Positions 8,228 to 16,097 of a stretch of DNA of 42,913 bases are shown here, piece by piece. The notes under the pieces were generated by a model. That model made no database searches and had not been told where the DNA came from. It saw nothing but the letters and a program-made list of their open reading frames with translations. The translations under genes were made by a program, and so were the position numbers. This DNA is from Sneathiella chungangensis (GTDB lineage Bacteria; Pseudomonadota; Alphaproteobacteria; Sneathiellales; Sneathiellaceae), in assembly GCF_009882935.1 (NCBI RefSeq), contig NZ_WTVA01000004.1, positions 202,203 through 245,115 on the forward strand, written 5' to 3'. Position 1 is the stretch's first letter; the number at the start of each line of letters is the position of its first letter.

Positions 8228-9787
8228 ATGCAACTCACGTCAGTCATTAGAAGGGCTGCGCAAGCAAACTCCAAGGGGATGGCCACTATTTACAAAGACC
8301 GGCAACAAACCTGGCCGGAGTTTGTTGAGCGTGTCGCAAAATTGGCGGGAGTCCTTCAGAAAGCCGGTATGAAAAAAGGCGACCGGGTCGGCATGCTTGC
8401 CCTCAACTCCGATCGGTATCTGGAATATATCTTTGGCGTTTTGTGGGGCGGTGGGGTTATCGTCCCGATGAATCTGAGGTGGACTCCCGATGAGAATGCC
8501 TATTCAATTGATGATTCCGGAACCGAGATCATGCTCGTCGATGAAAATTATACGGGTATGGTTCCGGCGATACGGGGAAAGTCCCGCTCTCTGAAAACAT
8601 TGATTTTTTCTGGTGAAGGTGACACGCCGGAAGGAATGTTGAACTACAATGAAATTATCGAGGCCGTCGAGGCCGTTGAGGATGCAGGGAGGGGCGGTGA
8701 AGATCTGGCCGGTATCTATTATACGGGAGGTACGACCGGATTTCCTAAAGGTGTGATGCTGTCGCATCGCAGCCTTTACATTAGCAACCTGTCAAATTGT
8801 CGTGAATTCTGTATACCTGACGGCGGTAGTTATTTACATGCGGCGCCGATGTTTCATCTTGCAGACGGGGCGGCTTCCTTGGCGGTGACATTCGCTGGCG
8901 GTACGCATATCATGATCCCGAGCTTTTCGCCGGAGGCGGCGCTGAAGGCCATACAGGACCACAGACCGACAAATGTTCTGCTCGTCCCGACGATGATTCA
9001 AATGCTTATCCGGAATCCCGACTTTGCCAAATATGATACCTCGTCTTTAACGACGATAATGTATGGCGCGTCGGCTATTAGCGAGACCGCGCTGGTTGAG
9101 GCGATGTCAAAGCTGCCGCATACGAAATTCGTTCAGGCCTATGGGCAGACGGAATTGAGCCCTGTTGCAACAATACTCGCGCCTAAATATCACGTAACGG
9201 ATGGGTTGAATTCCGGCAAACTACGCTCCGCGGGAAAGGCTGTCGGAACTTGCGAGCTTAAGATTGTTGATGAACAGGGGTATGAGGTTCCCACGGGGAC
9301 TGTTGGTCAAGTTGCCGTAAAGGGGCCCATTACAATGCTGGGTTATTGGAATAAGCCCGAACAAACAGCGGAAGTCTTAAAGGACGGCTGGGTTTATACG
9401 GGCGACGGCGGATATCTCGACGACGAGGGGTTCCTGTTCATTGCGGATCGCCTCAAAGATATGATTGTTACGGGCGGTGAAAATGTTTACTCCGCCGAGG
9501 TCGAGCAGGCTGTTACCAAACATCCGGCTGTTGCAGAGTGCGCTACAGTCGGTATACCTCACGAAAAGTGGGGCGAGAGTGTGCATTCTATTGTCATTCT
9601 CAAGCCGGATGCCACCGCGACGGAAGACGATATCATCAAGCATTGTCACAATCTGATTGCCGGCTACAAATGCCCGCGCAGCATAGAATTTCGCACTGAA
9701 CCCTTTCCCTTGTCGGCGGCAGGTAAAGTACTGAAAAAGGATTTGCGAGCACCCTATTGGGAAGGCAAAGAGCGCAATATTAATTAG
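8228..9787 (+). CDS. Acyl-CoA synthetase (AMP-forming, ANL superfamily)
   Basis: A 519-residue acyl-CoA ligase that activates a carboxylic acid with ATP and CoA. Seen: the A3 phosphate loop YYTGGTTGFPKGV, the A5 motif YGQTELSP, A7/A8 YTGDGGYLDDEGFLFIADRLKDMIVTGGENVYSAEVE, and the A10 lysine in SAAGKVLKKDLR. GGGAG lies 9 nt before the ATG. It is the first gene of the acyl-CoA run, divergent from TetR. The family is medium- or long-chain FadD-like, but the acid it uses cannot be read from sequence. The thiolase follows 32 nt later. Confidence 0.93.
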   Translation: MQLTSVIRRAAQANSKGMATIYKDRQQTWPEFVERVAKLAGVLQKAGMKKGDRVGMLALNSDRYLEYIFGVLWGGGVIVPMNLRWTPDENAYSIDDSGTEIMLVDENYTGMVPAIRGKSRSLKTLIFSGEGDTPEGMLNYNEIIEAVEAVEDAGRGGEDLAGIYYTGGTTGFPKGVMLSHRSLYISNLSNCREFCIPDGGSYLHAAPMFHLADGAASLAVTFAGGTHIMIPSFSPEAALKAIQDHRPTNVLLVPTMIQMLIRNPDFAKYDTSSLTTIMYGASAISETALVEAMSKLPHTKFVQAYGQTELSPVATILAPKYHVTDGLNSGKLRSAGKAVGTCELKIVDEQGYEVPTGTVGQVAVKGPITMLGYWNKPEQTAEVLKDGWVYTGDGGYLDDEGFLFIADRLKDMIVTGGENVYSAEVEQAVTKHPAVAECATVGIPHEKWGESVHSIVILKPDATATEDDIIKHCHNLIAGYKCPRSIEFRTEPFPLSAAGKVLKKDLRAPYWEGKERNIN

Positions 9788-9819
9788 GTGTATATAAAAT
9801 ATTTAGGAAAGCGAATATT

Positions 9820-11001
9820 ATGCGTAGAAAAATTGTTGTCGCGGGCGTTGGTATGACGCCGTTCGTAAAACCCGGTCAGAACGAACCTTATCCGGTCATG
9901 GGGGCCAAGGCGATAAATATGGCTCTTGAAGATGCCGGTATCGGGTATGACAAAATTCAACAAGCCTATGCAGGTTATGTCTATGGCGACAGTACCTGCG
10001 GCCAGCGCGTTCTGTATGAAGTTGGCATGACAGGCATCCCCGTCATCAACGTCAACAACAATTGCTCGACGGGTTCCTCTGCTCTTTTCCTCGCGCGTCA
10101 AGCGGTTGAATCAGGCGTTGTAGACTGTGCGTTGGCAGTTGGTTTCGAGCAGATGACACCAGGCGCCTTGAGGGATGTGTGGACGGATCGACCGAGCCCG
10201 CTCAGCAAGTTCAACAAGGTGACAGATGAGCTAACACAGGATTTCACATCGCCAATGGCCTTGAAAATGTTTGGTGGTGCAGGGATTGAGCATCAAAAAA
10301 AGTACGGCACGAAAGATGAGACTTTCGCCAAAATTCGCGCCAAAGCAAGTGCTCACGCTGTTCACAACGACAAAGCAATTTTCCGCAAGGAAGTTTCTGT
10401 TGAAGACGTTATGGAGTCACCTAGGGTCACCAGCCTCCTTACGCGCCTCCAATGTTGTCCGCCTACTTGCGGCGCCGGTGCGGCCATTGTCTGCACTGAA
10501 GAGTTTGCCAAAAGACATGGTATCAACACAGATGTCGTTATTGTCGGTCAGGCTATGACAACGGATTTTGCGTCGACCTTCGATAAAGACGATATGATGC
10601 GGGTTGTCGGGTATGACATGACAGCCGCCGCCGCCAAACAGGTTTATGAGCAAAGCGGTGTTGGTCCGGAAGATATCGACGTAGCCGAACTTCATGACTG
10701 TTTTACGGCGAACGAACTAATCACTTACGAAGGCCTTGGTTTCACGCCGGAAGGTGGTGCCGAAAAATTTATTTGGGATGGTGATAATACCTATGGTGGA
10801 AAAGTTGTCACCAACCCGTCTGGCGGTCTGCTGTCCAAGGGCCATCCTCTCGGCGCAACAGGGTTGGCGCAATGCTTTGAGTTGGTCAATCAGCTGCGCG
10901 GTACTGTCGGTAAACGGCAGGTTGAAGGTGCAAAAACGGCGCTCCAGCATAATCTTGGGCTTGGTGGCGCCTGTGTCGTTACACTTTACCAGGCGACCTG
11001 A
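9820..11001 (+). CDS. SCP-x-type thiolase (acetyl-CoA acetyltransferase / lipid-transfer protein family)
   Basis: A 393-residue thiolase-fold protein of the SCP-x class, which cleaves 3-ketoacyl-CoA, often with 2-methyl branches, to acetyl- or propionyl-CoA. Seen: the nucleophile region VNVNNNCSTGSSAL (Cys82), the HDCFTANE motif, SKGHPLGATG with its catalytic histidine, and the C-terminal NLGLGGACVV motif. There is no fused SCP2 lipid-binding domain. It sits in the same operon as the acyl-CoA synthetase and hydratases. A branched substrate releasing propionyl-CoA would agree with the carboxylase downstream, which is inference. Confidence 0.92.
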   Translation: MRRKIVVAGVGMTPFVKPGQNEPYPVMGAKAINMALEDAGIGYDKIQQAYAGYVYGDSTCGQRVLYEVGMTGIPVINVNNNCSTGSSALFLARQAVESGVVDCALAVGFEQMTPGALRDVWTDRPSPLSKFNKVTDELTQDFTSPMALKMFGGAGIEHQKKYGTKDETFAKIRAKASAHAVHNDKAIFRKEVSVEDVMESPRVTSLLTRLQCCPPTCGAGAAIVCTEEFAKRHGINTDVVIVGQAMTTDFASTFDKDDMMRVVGYDMTAAAAKQVYEQSGVGPEDIDVAELHDCFTANELITYEGLGFTPEGGAEKFIWDGDNTYGGKVVTNPSGGLLSKGHPLGATGLAQCFELVNQLRGTVGKRQVEGAKTALQHNLGLGGACVVTLYQAT

Positions 11002-11015
11002 ATCTTTCCTCCCAT

Positions 11016-11045
11016 AGGGGCGTTTTGCTTCGGCAAAATGCTCCT
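11016..11045 (+). other. Intra-operon hairpin with TTCG tetraloop
   Basis: Thirteen base pairs, two of them G-U, close a TTCG tetraloop (11029-11032) between the thiolase and the first MaoC gene. No T-run follows, so it is more likely an mRNA-stabilising or processing element than a terminator. It lies 26 nt before the MaoC start codon. Confidence 0.55.
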
Positions 11046-11070
11046 GACCTTCTATTCATGAGCTATAGCA

Positions 11071-11514
11071 ATGATTGACCGTAGTCATATCGGGCGCGAA
11101 TTCGGTGTCCATACCGCAGAAATAGAAAAGGGCCGCCTCAGGTTTTTCGCCAAAGCAACCGGTGAAACCAATCCCATCTATTTCGATGAAGACGCGGCGA
11201 AAGCTGCCGGACTTCCGACGCTTCCGGCACCACCGACATTTTTGTTTTCGATGGATATGGAGGTGCCGGACCCTTTCGAGATTCTTGCCATCATGGATAT
11301 TGATCTGGGGAAAATACTTCACGGAAACCAGGAATTTACCTACCACAAGGACGTTTATGCCGGAGATTCTATTTCCTTCAAGTCAACGGTAACGGATATT
11401 TTCGACAAAAAGGGCGGCGCGCTGGAATTCGTCGTTAAAAAGACGAGCGCTACAAATCAGCATGGAGATGTCGTTGCCGAGATGACACGCACCATTGTTG
11501 TGCGGAACGGGTAA
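11071..11514 (+). CDS. MaoC-like dehydratase, N-terminal-type hotdog protein
   Basis: A 147-residue single hotdog protein of the MaoC_dehydrat_N type (IGREFGVHTAEIEKGRLRFFAKATGETNPIYFDEDAAKAAG). It lacks the D-x4-H hydratase pair followed by the FAHG loop seen in its neighbour. In mycobacterial HadAB/HadBC and in steroid side-chain hydratases, such a non-catalytic half pairs with a catalytic MaoC half to form the active 2-enoyl-CoA hydratase. The gene pair here, 11 nt apart, fits that arrangement. Confidence 0.87.
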   Translation: MIDRSHIGREFGVHTAEIEKGRLRFFAKATGETNPIYFDEDAAKAAGLPTLPAPPTFLFSMDMEVPDPFEILAIMDIDLGKILHGNQEFTYHKDVYAGDSISFKSTVTDIFDKKGGALEFVVKKTSATNQHGDVVAEMTRTIVVRNG

Positions 11515-11525
11515 GGGGGAAAATA

Positions 11526-11945
11526 GTGCCAAATGTGACCTTTGCTTCGGTGAATGTTGGCGATGTAATCCCCGCTTTGACTAAGGATGAAATTACGCGC
11601 ACGACCTTGAGCCTTTTTGCGGGCGCTTCGGGCGATCATAACCCCATTCATATTGATATAGATTTCGCCAGAAAGGCGGGAATGAAAGATGTTTTTGCCC
11701 ATGGCATGCTGTCCATGGCGTATCTTGCGCAAACTGTCACTAACTGGGTGCCGCAGACAGCGTTGCGCAGCTATGGTGTCCGGTTTTCCGCCATTACCCA
11801 TTTAAAAGACAGAATTACCTGTTCCGGTGAAATAATTGAAAAATTTGAAGAAAATGGCGAAACACGTGTTCGCTTGAAGCTTCAGGCCGCCAATCAGGAT
11901 GGTGAAGTCAAGCTGGTCGGCGAGGCGGTTGTCGCCCTTCCCTAA
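11526..11945 (+). CDS. MaoC-like enoyl-CoA hydratase, catalytic half
   Basis: A 139-residue hotdog protein with the R-specific hydratase signature FAGASGDHNPIHIDIDFARKAG...FAHGMLSMAY. The Asp and His in SGDHNPIH are the usual catalytic pair. It adds water to 2-enoyl-CoA to give 3-hydroxyacyl-CoA, probably as a heterodimer with the preceding gene. The start is GTG at 11526, with a purine-rich AAGGGGGA ribosome-binding site just upstream. The SDR gene follows 25 nt later. Confidence 0.9.
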   Translation: MPNVTFASVNVGDVIPALTKDEITRTTLSLFAGASGDHNPIHIDIDFARKAGMKDVFAHGMLSMAYLAQTVTNWVPQTALRSYGVRFSAITHLKDRITCSGEIIEKFEENGETRVRLKLQAANQDGEVKLVGEAVVALP

Positions 11946-11970
11946 TGCTAACAAATAGAGTGTTGAAGCA

Positions 11971-12795
11971 ATGAAAAAACTTACAGGAAAAGTCGCCTAT
12001 GTAACTGGTTCCGGACGCGGCATTGGCCGTGCCGTTGCCCTAAAACTGGCCAGGGAAGGCGCAAACGTTGTGGTCAATGATCTGGACCAGGAACCCGCCG
12101 AGGAAGTGGTTGGCGCGATCAATGCCATTGGCGGCAAGGCAATTGCGGTTGTCGGAAGTGTCACGGACGAGGGTTTTGGCGATAAGTTTATCAGTTCCGG
12201 CCTCGAGGCTTTTGGCGGTATCGACATTATCGTCAACAATGCAGGATACACATGGGATGCGCACGTTCATAAAATGAGTGATGAGCAGTTTGATGCGATG
12301 ATTGACGTTCATCTGAAAGCTCCGTTCCGTATTATGCGTGCGGCTTCCCCATACATCCGCGCTCAGGCCGACAAGGAAGCGATCGAAGGACGGGAGGTTT
12401 TCCGCAAAATCGTCAATATCTCGTCAATCGCGGGCACCGGCGGGAATGTCGGCCAGATCAACTATTCGTCGGCGAAGTCCGGCGTGCTTGGGATGACCAA
12501 GACAATGGCGAAGGAATGGGGGCGGTTGAAAGTGAATGTGAATTGCGTCGCTTTCGGCTTTATCCGGACCCGCCTGACCGAAGCAACCAATGAAAAGAAA
12601 ACAATTGTTGTTGAAGGTAATGAGGTTGGCATTGGCATTCCGGAAAAACTTGTTACCGGGATGGAAATGATGATCCCGCTGGGACGCGCCGGAACACCGG
12701 AAGAAGCGGCAGATGGCGTTTATTTATTCTGCGCGCCGGAATCCAACTACGTTAGCGGTCAGACCCTGATCGTTGGCGGCGGCCTGACCATCTAG
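11971..12795 (+). CDS. Short-chain dehydrogenase/reductase, likely 3-hydroxyacyl-CoA dehydrogenase
   Basis: A 274-residue classical SDR. It has the cofactor motif TGSGRGIGRA near residue 12, the NNAG motif, and the catalytic Ser (NISSIAG), Tyr and Lys (YSSAKSG). Asp at the end of strand 2 (VVNDLDQ) favours NAD over NADP. An insert around ADKEAIEGREVFRK is typical of FabG/17-beta-HSD-like enzymes acting on CoA esters. Its place after the hydratase pair and with a thiolase suggests oxidation of the 3-hydroxyacyl-CoA. It is the last gene of the acyl-CoA block, and 220 nt separate it from the TRAP genes. Confidence 0.9.
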   Translation: MKKLTGKVAYVTGSGRGIGRAVALKLAREGANVVVNDLDQEPAEEVVGAINAIGGKAIAVVGSVTDEGFGDKFISSGLEAFGGIDIIVNNAGYTWDAHVHKMSDEQFDAMIDVHLKAPFRIMRAASPYIRAQADKEAIEGREVFRKIVNISSIAGTGGNVGQINYSSAKSGVLGMTKTMAKEWGRLKVNVNCVAFGFIRTRLTEATNEKKTIVVEGNEVGIGIPEKLVTGMEMMIPLGRAGTPEEAADGVYLFCAPESNYVSGQTLIVGGGLTI

Positions 12796-13015
12796 ACCAT
12801 AAGGAGAAGCCTATTTTCTTTTGTACTACTAAGATGCCGTTTTGTGTGTTGGCTTTAAGAGAGCGAAGCAGTGAATTTAAATTCTCGCCGGCATTGTCGA
12901 CTAGTTGATAGCTCCATTTTTTTAATATAAGCAAACATAATTTACTTGCTGGTTGACCATTAAATATATAAAATTGATTTCAATAAACGAAAAACGAAAA
13001 ACAGGGAGAAAGCAG

Positions 13016-14146
13016 ATGAAAAATAAACTTGGCGTTAAAACTTTTGCCGCGGTGATCGCTTTTGGCACGATCGCCATGTCTGGTAACTTATCTGTTAACG
13101 CAGAAGAGTTGCGGATTGCGGTCGGCATGGCCGGAGATAGTGCTCTAGTCCGCGGAATGCAAAAATTTGCAGACAATTTGAAAAATAATACAGGTGGTGA
13201 ATATACGGGTAAAGTTTACCCCAATACTCTTCTTAATTTTGCCGAGAGCATGAACGGACTCCGCGACGGAATCGCAGATATCGCCTATGTGGTACCTGCT
13301 TATCACCGGGCAGAATTCCCCAATTCTAACCTCATCGTCGATACTGCTACTTTGTCTACCAATCCCGTTATTATGGCAGGTGCTGCGAATGAGTTTATGA
13401 TGAACTGTACTGCCTGCCTGAAAGAGTACTCGGTGCAGAATCAAGTCTTCATGGGCCTTTCTGTTCTTGGTCCTTATTATCTGATGTCGAAGGATAAAAT
13501 TGTTAGCCTCAAGGATTTCCAGGGGAAAAAGATTCGCGGATTTGGCCCATTCGGCCGCTGGATTGAGGCAATGGGGGCGTCTGCGGTTGTGCTATCCGCC
13601 AACGATGTTTATGAAGCTATCAGTCAGGGCCAACTAGATGGCAATACCCATACTGTCGACAATCTAAAAAGTCTGTCGTTGGGTGAGGTGACGGATTACC
13701 TGCTGGATGTCCCGATTGGTCTCTACATTGGCAATTCCATGTTTAATGTAAACAAGGATATCTGGCATGGCCTGTCCGAAAAACAAAAGCGCCAGTTCCT
13801 TCTTTCTGCTGGCGATGCACTAGCGTTTACGACAGTAACCTATCTTGCGGATAATATGGCCTATATGAAGGATCCTGCTTCTGTCGGTGTCGAACTCACT
13901 CAGCCGAATGCCGATGTCGTCGATGCAACTAAAAAATATTATGAAGACGAATTTGCCATTGTCGCCGACCTAAGTGTCAATAAGTATGGCATCGCGGATG
14001 CGGCAGAGCAGATTCAATTTATGCGTGCTCTGGTTAAGAAATGGGAAAAACTGGTCGCTTCCATTGATCAGACCGACCCTGTTGCCGTCGGGAACCTCTT
14101 TAATGAACAGATTTTCGGCAAGATTGATATGAAAATTCTCGATTGA
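13016..14146 (+). CDS. TRAP transporter periplasmic substrate-binding protein (DctP type), system 1
   Basis: A 376-residue exported solute receptor. The signal peptide has a KNKLGVKTF start and a hydrophobic core, with likely cleavage after VNA (residue 29). The DctP fold is recognisable from GLRDGIADIAYVVPAYH, LKDFQGKKIRGFGPFGRWIEAMGA and YEAISQGQLDGNTHTVD. The usual ligand-carboxylate arginine should be the one in KKIRGFG. The ATG at 13016 follows AGGGAGAAAGC, so starts further upstream are unlikely. It is first in a dctP-Q-M set between the beta-oxidation genes and the carboxylase, so the ligand is probably the acid degraded by these enzymes. Confidence 0.92.
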   Translation: MKNKLGVKTFAAVIAFGTIAMSGNLSVNAEELRIAVGMAGDSALVRGMQKFADNLKNNTGGEYTGKVYPNTLLNFAESMNGLRDGIADIAYVVPAYHRAEFPNSNLIVDTATLSTNPVIMAGAANEFMMNCTACLKEYSVQNQVFMGLSVLGPYYLMSKDKIVSLKDFQGKKIRGFGPFGRWIEAMGASAVVLSANDVYEAISQGQLDGNTHTVDNLKSLSLGEVTDYLLDVPIGLYIGNSMFNVNKDIWHGLSEKQKRQFLLSAGDALAFTTVTYLADNMAYMKDPASVGVELTQPNADVVDATKKYYEDEFAIVADLSVNKYGIADAAEQIQFMRALVKKWEKLVASIDQTDPVAVGNLFNEQIFGKIDMKILD

Positions 14147-14176
14147 ATAACTGCTTGTACATCTCAGGAATTTTCC

Positions 14177-14719
14177 ATGAAAATTTTAGGACGTATTATC
14201 TCAAGCCTCGTGATCGCCTCCACAATGTTGGGGGCGGTTGCATTGATCCTGATGATGCTGCAAATTGTTGCCGATGTAGTCTTCAAGAATATTTTCTCCT
14301 GGCCTCTGCCGCTTACATCGATTTTCGTTGCCAACTATTACATGGTGATTGTGGCATTCCTCCCGTTAGCACTGGCTGAAAAGCTCAGCCGGCACATTTC
14401 AGTAGAGCTATTATTCCAGCATTTTTCATCGACATGGAAGCGCTGGGCGGGCGGTTGTATCTGTCTTTTCGCCGGTGTCGTCAGCGCCGGTGTCGCTTGG
14501 CAGTTGTGGTGGGAGGCGCTTAAGCGGTTTCGTGCAGGAACCTTTATCGTCGAACAAAGTATCTCCATGCCAACATGGCCAAGTTATTTCGTACTACCAA
14601 TTGGCTTTGGCCTTCTTGCGCTCGTTCTTTTCTACAGAACGGGGATAGTAGTCACAGGGTTTTCGAGCGGACTCCACGAAGAGCCTTTAGACGGCGCGAA
14701 AGCGTCGGAGAAGGTGTAG
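14177..14719 (+). CDS. TRAP transporter small membrane subunit (DctQ type), system 1
   Basis: A 180-residue integral membrane protein with four predicted helices: residues about 8-32, 45-65, 88-110 and 135-158. The segment VANYYMVIVAFLPLALAEKLSRHISVELL is the typical DctQ helix 2 and connecting region. It bridges the large permease and is needed for sodium-driven uptake. It lies 30 nt after the receptor gene and 7 nt before the permease gene. Confidence 0.88.
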   Translation: MKILGRIISSLVIASTMLGAVALILMMLQIVADVVFKNIFSWPLPLTSIFVANYYMVIVAFLPLALAEKLSRHISVELLFQHFSSTWKRWAGGCICLFAGVVSAGVAWQLWWEALKRFRAGTFIVEQSISMPTWPSYFVLPIGFGLLALVLFYRTGIVVTGFSSGLHEEPLDGAKASEKV

Positions 14720-14726
14720 GGGCGCA

Positions 14727-16034
14727 ATGGAAAGTGAAATTATAGGCAGTCTCGGACTTCTGGTCCTTGCCGGAATGTTACTTCTTCGTATTCCCATTGG
14801 GATTTGCCTGATTGTTGTATCTTTTGGCGGTATTTGGGTACTTATCGGTCCACGCCCTGCTTGGGGCATCCTGTCAACGGTGCCTTATGAATTTTCCGCT
14901 AAATGGACATTGTCCTCCGTGCCGATGTTCCTGTTTATGGGATATGTCTGCTTTTATGCAGGGCTTACAAAAGGTTTGTTTGCTGCCTGCCGAAGTTGGC
15001 TGGCGCGACTTCCCGGAGGCTTGGCGATTGCCTCTGTGCTGGGTTCGGCTGGCTTTGCCGCCGTCACTGGGTCAAGTGTCGCCTGCGCAGCGGCTATGGG
15101 ACGCATTGCCATTCCCGAAATGCTCGCGAGCCGTTATAATCCAGCACTTGCTACAGGGTCAATCGCCGCCGCGGGAACTCTCGGCGCGCTAATACCGCCA
15201 AGTATTCTTCTAATTTTGTTCGGTATATTTGCAGAAATTCCGATCAGCCAACTATTTATCGGCGGGATCGGTGCAGGTGTATTAACCGCAGGCCTCTATA
15301 TTTTTACCATATGGTTGCTTGCGGTCATGCGCCCGGAACTGGCGCCACGAATGACCGAATTGCCTCCAATGGCAGAGCGCATTGCTCATTTGCGGGAAAC
15401 CTGGCCAATTTTACTGCTAATGGCAGTAGTTATCGGGGGTATGTTTGTTGGGTTATTCACGGCGACTGAAGCAGGCGCTGTTGGTGCCTTTGCATCCATC
15501 ATTATAGCCGGTTTTAAGGGTTCCTTGAATTGGCCTGCTTTTTTTTCGGCAATACAGGAGACACTGACGACGACAAGTGCATTGTTTCTGATCGCCATTG
15601 GCGCAAATCTCCTGACGCGATTTTTAGCGCTCTCTGGCAGTGGAGACATGATTGCGGAGGCTGTTATCGGTTTAGGTTCAGACCCGATCCTATTGCTTCT
15701 CGGAATTTCCTTTCTTTATCTGTTGCTTGGCATGTTTCTCGATCCGATAGGCGCAATGTTGTTGACGCTTCCGGTGTTGCTCCCGGTTCTGGAGGGCGCA
15801 CATATTGACCTGATCTGGTTCGGAGTTTTTTTGGTGAAGTTTCTTGAAATCGGAATGATCACGCCGCCGATCGGCCTGAATGTGTTTGTCATCAAGGGCG
15901 TCGTCGGAGACCAGGTACCATTAACCACTATTTTTCGAGGAATACTCTGGTTCCTTATGGCTGATGCGGTCGTAGTGGCGATCATGATTCTGTTTCCGGA
16001 AATTATTACCTATCTGCCAAGTCTTATGGATTAA
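14727..16034 (+). CDS. TRAP transporter large permease (DctM type), system 1
   Basis: A 435-residue polytopic permease with about 12 helices. DctM-family motifs include PMFLFMGYVCFYAGLT, the GSSVACAAAMGRIAIPEM loop and SIAAAGTLGALIPPSI, which corresponds to the first sodium-site hairpin. MFLDPIGAMLLTLPVLLPV and LEIGMITPPIGLNVFVIKG correspond to the second. It is followed by the carboxylase 63 nt downstream, so one transcript may span the transporter and the carboxylase. Confidence 0.92.
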   Translation: MESEIIGSLGLLVLAGMLLLRIPIGICLIVVSFGGIWVLIGPRPAWGILSTVPYEFSAKWTLSSVPMFLFMGYVCFYAGLTKGLFAACRSWLARLPGGLAIASVLGSAGFAAVTGSSVACAAAMGRIAIPEMLASRYNPALATGSIAAAGTLGALIPPSILLILFGIFAEIPISQLFIGGIGAGVLTAGLYIFTIWLLAVMRPELAPRMTELPPMAERIAHLRETWPILLLMAVVIGGMFVGLFTATEAGAVGAFASIIIAGFKGSLNWPAFFSAIQETLTTTSALFLIAIGANLLTRFLALSGSGDMIAEAVIGLGSDPILLLLGISFLYLLLGMFLDPIGAMLLTLPVLLPVLEGAHIDLIWFGVFLVKFLEIGMITPPIGLNVFVIKGVVGDQVPLTTIFRGILWFLMADAVVVAIMILFPEIITYLPSLMD

Positions 16035-16097
16035 GTATAGAATCCAGTGGAATATGCCAAATTGCCATGGCAGAGGATTAATATTCTGGAGAAAAAA

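Noticed and set aside
12873-12884. 12-bp palindrome GAATTTAAATTC before TRAP system 1
   Set aside because: AT-rich palindromes of this size arise by chance, and no regulator or second copy supports it.
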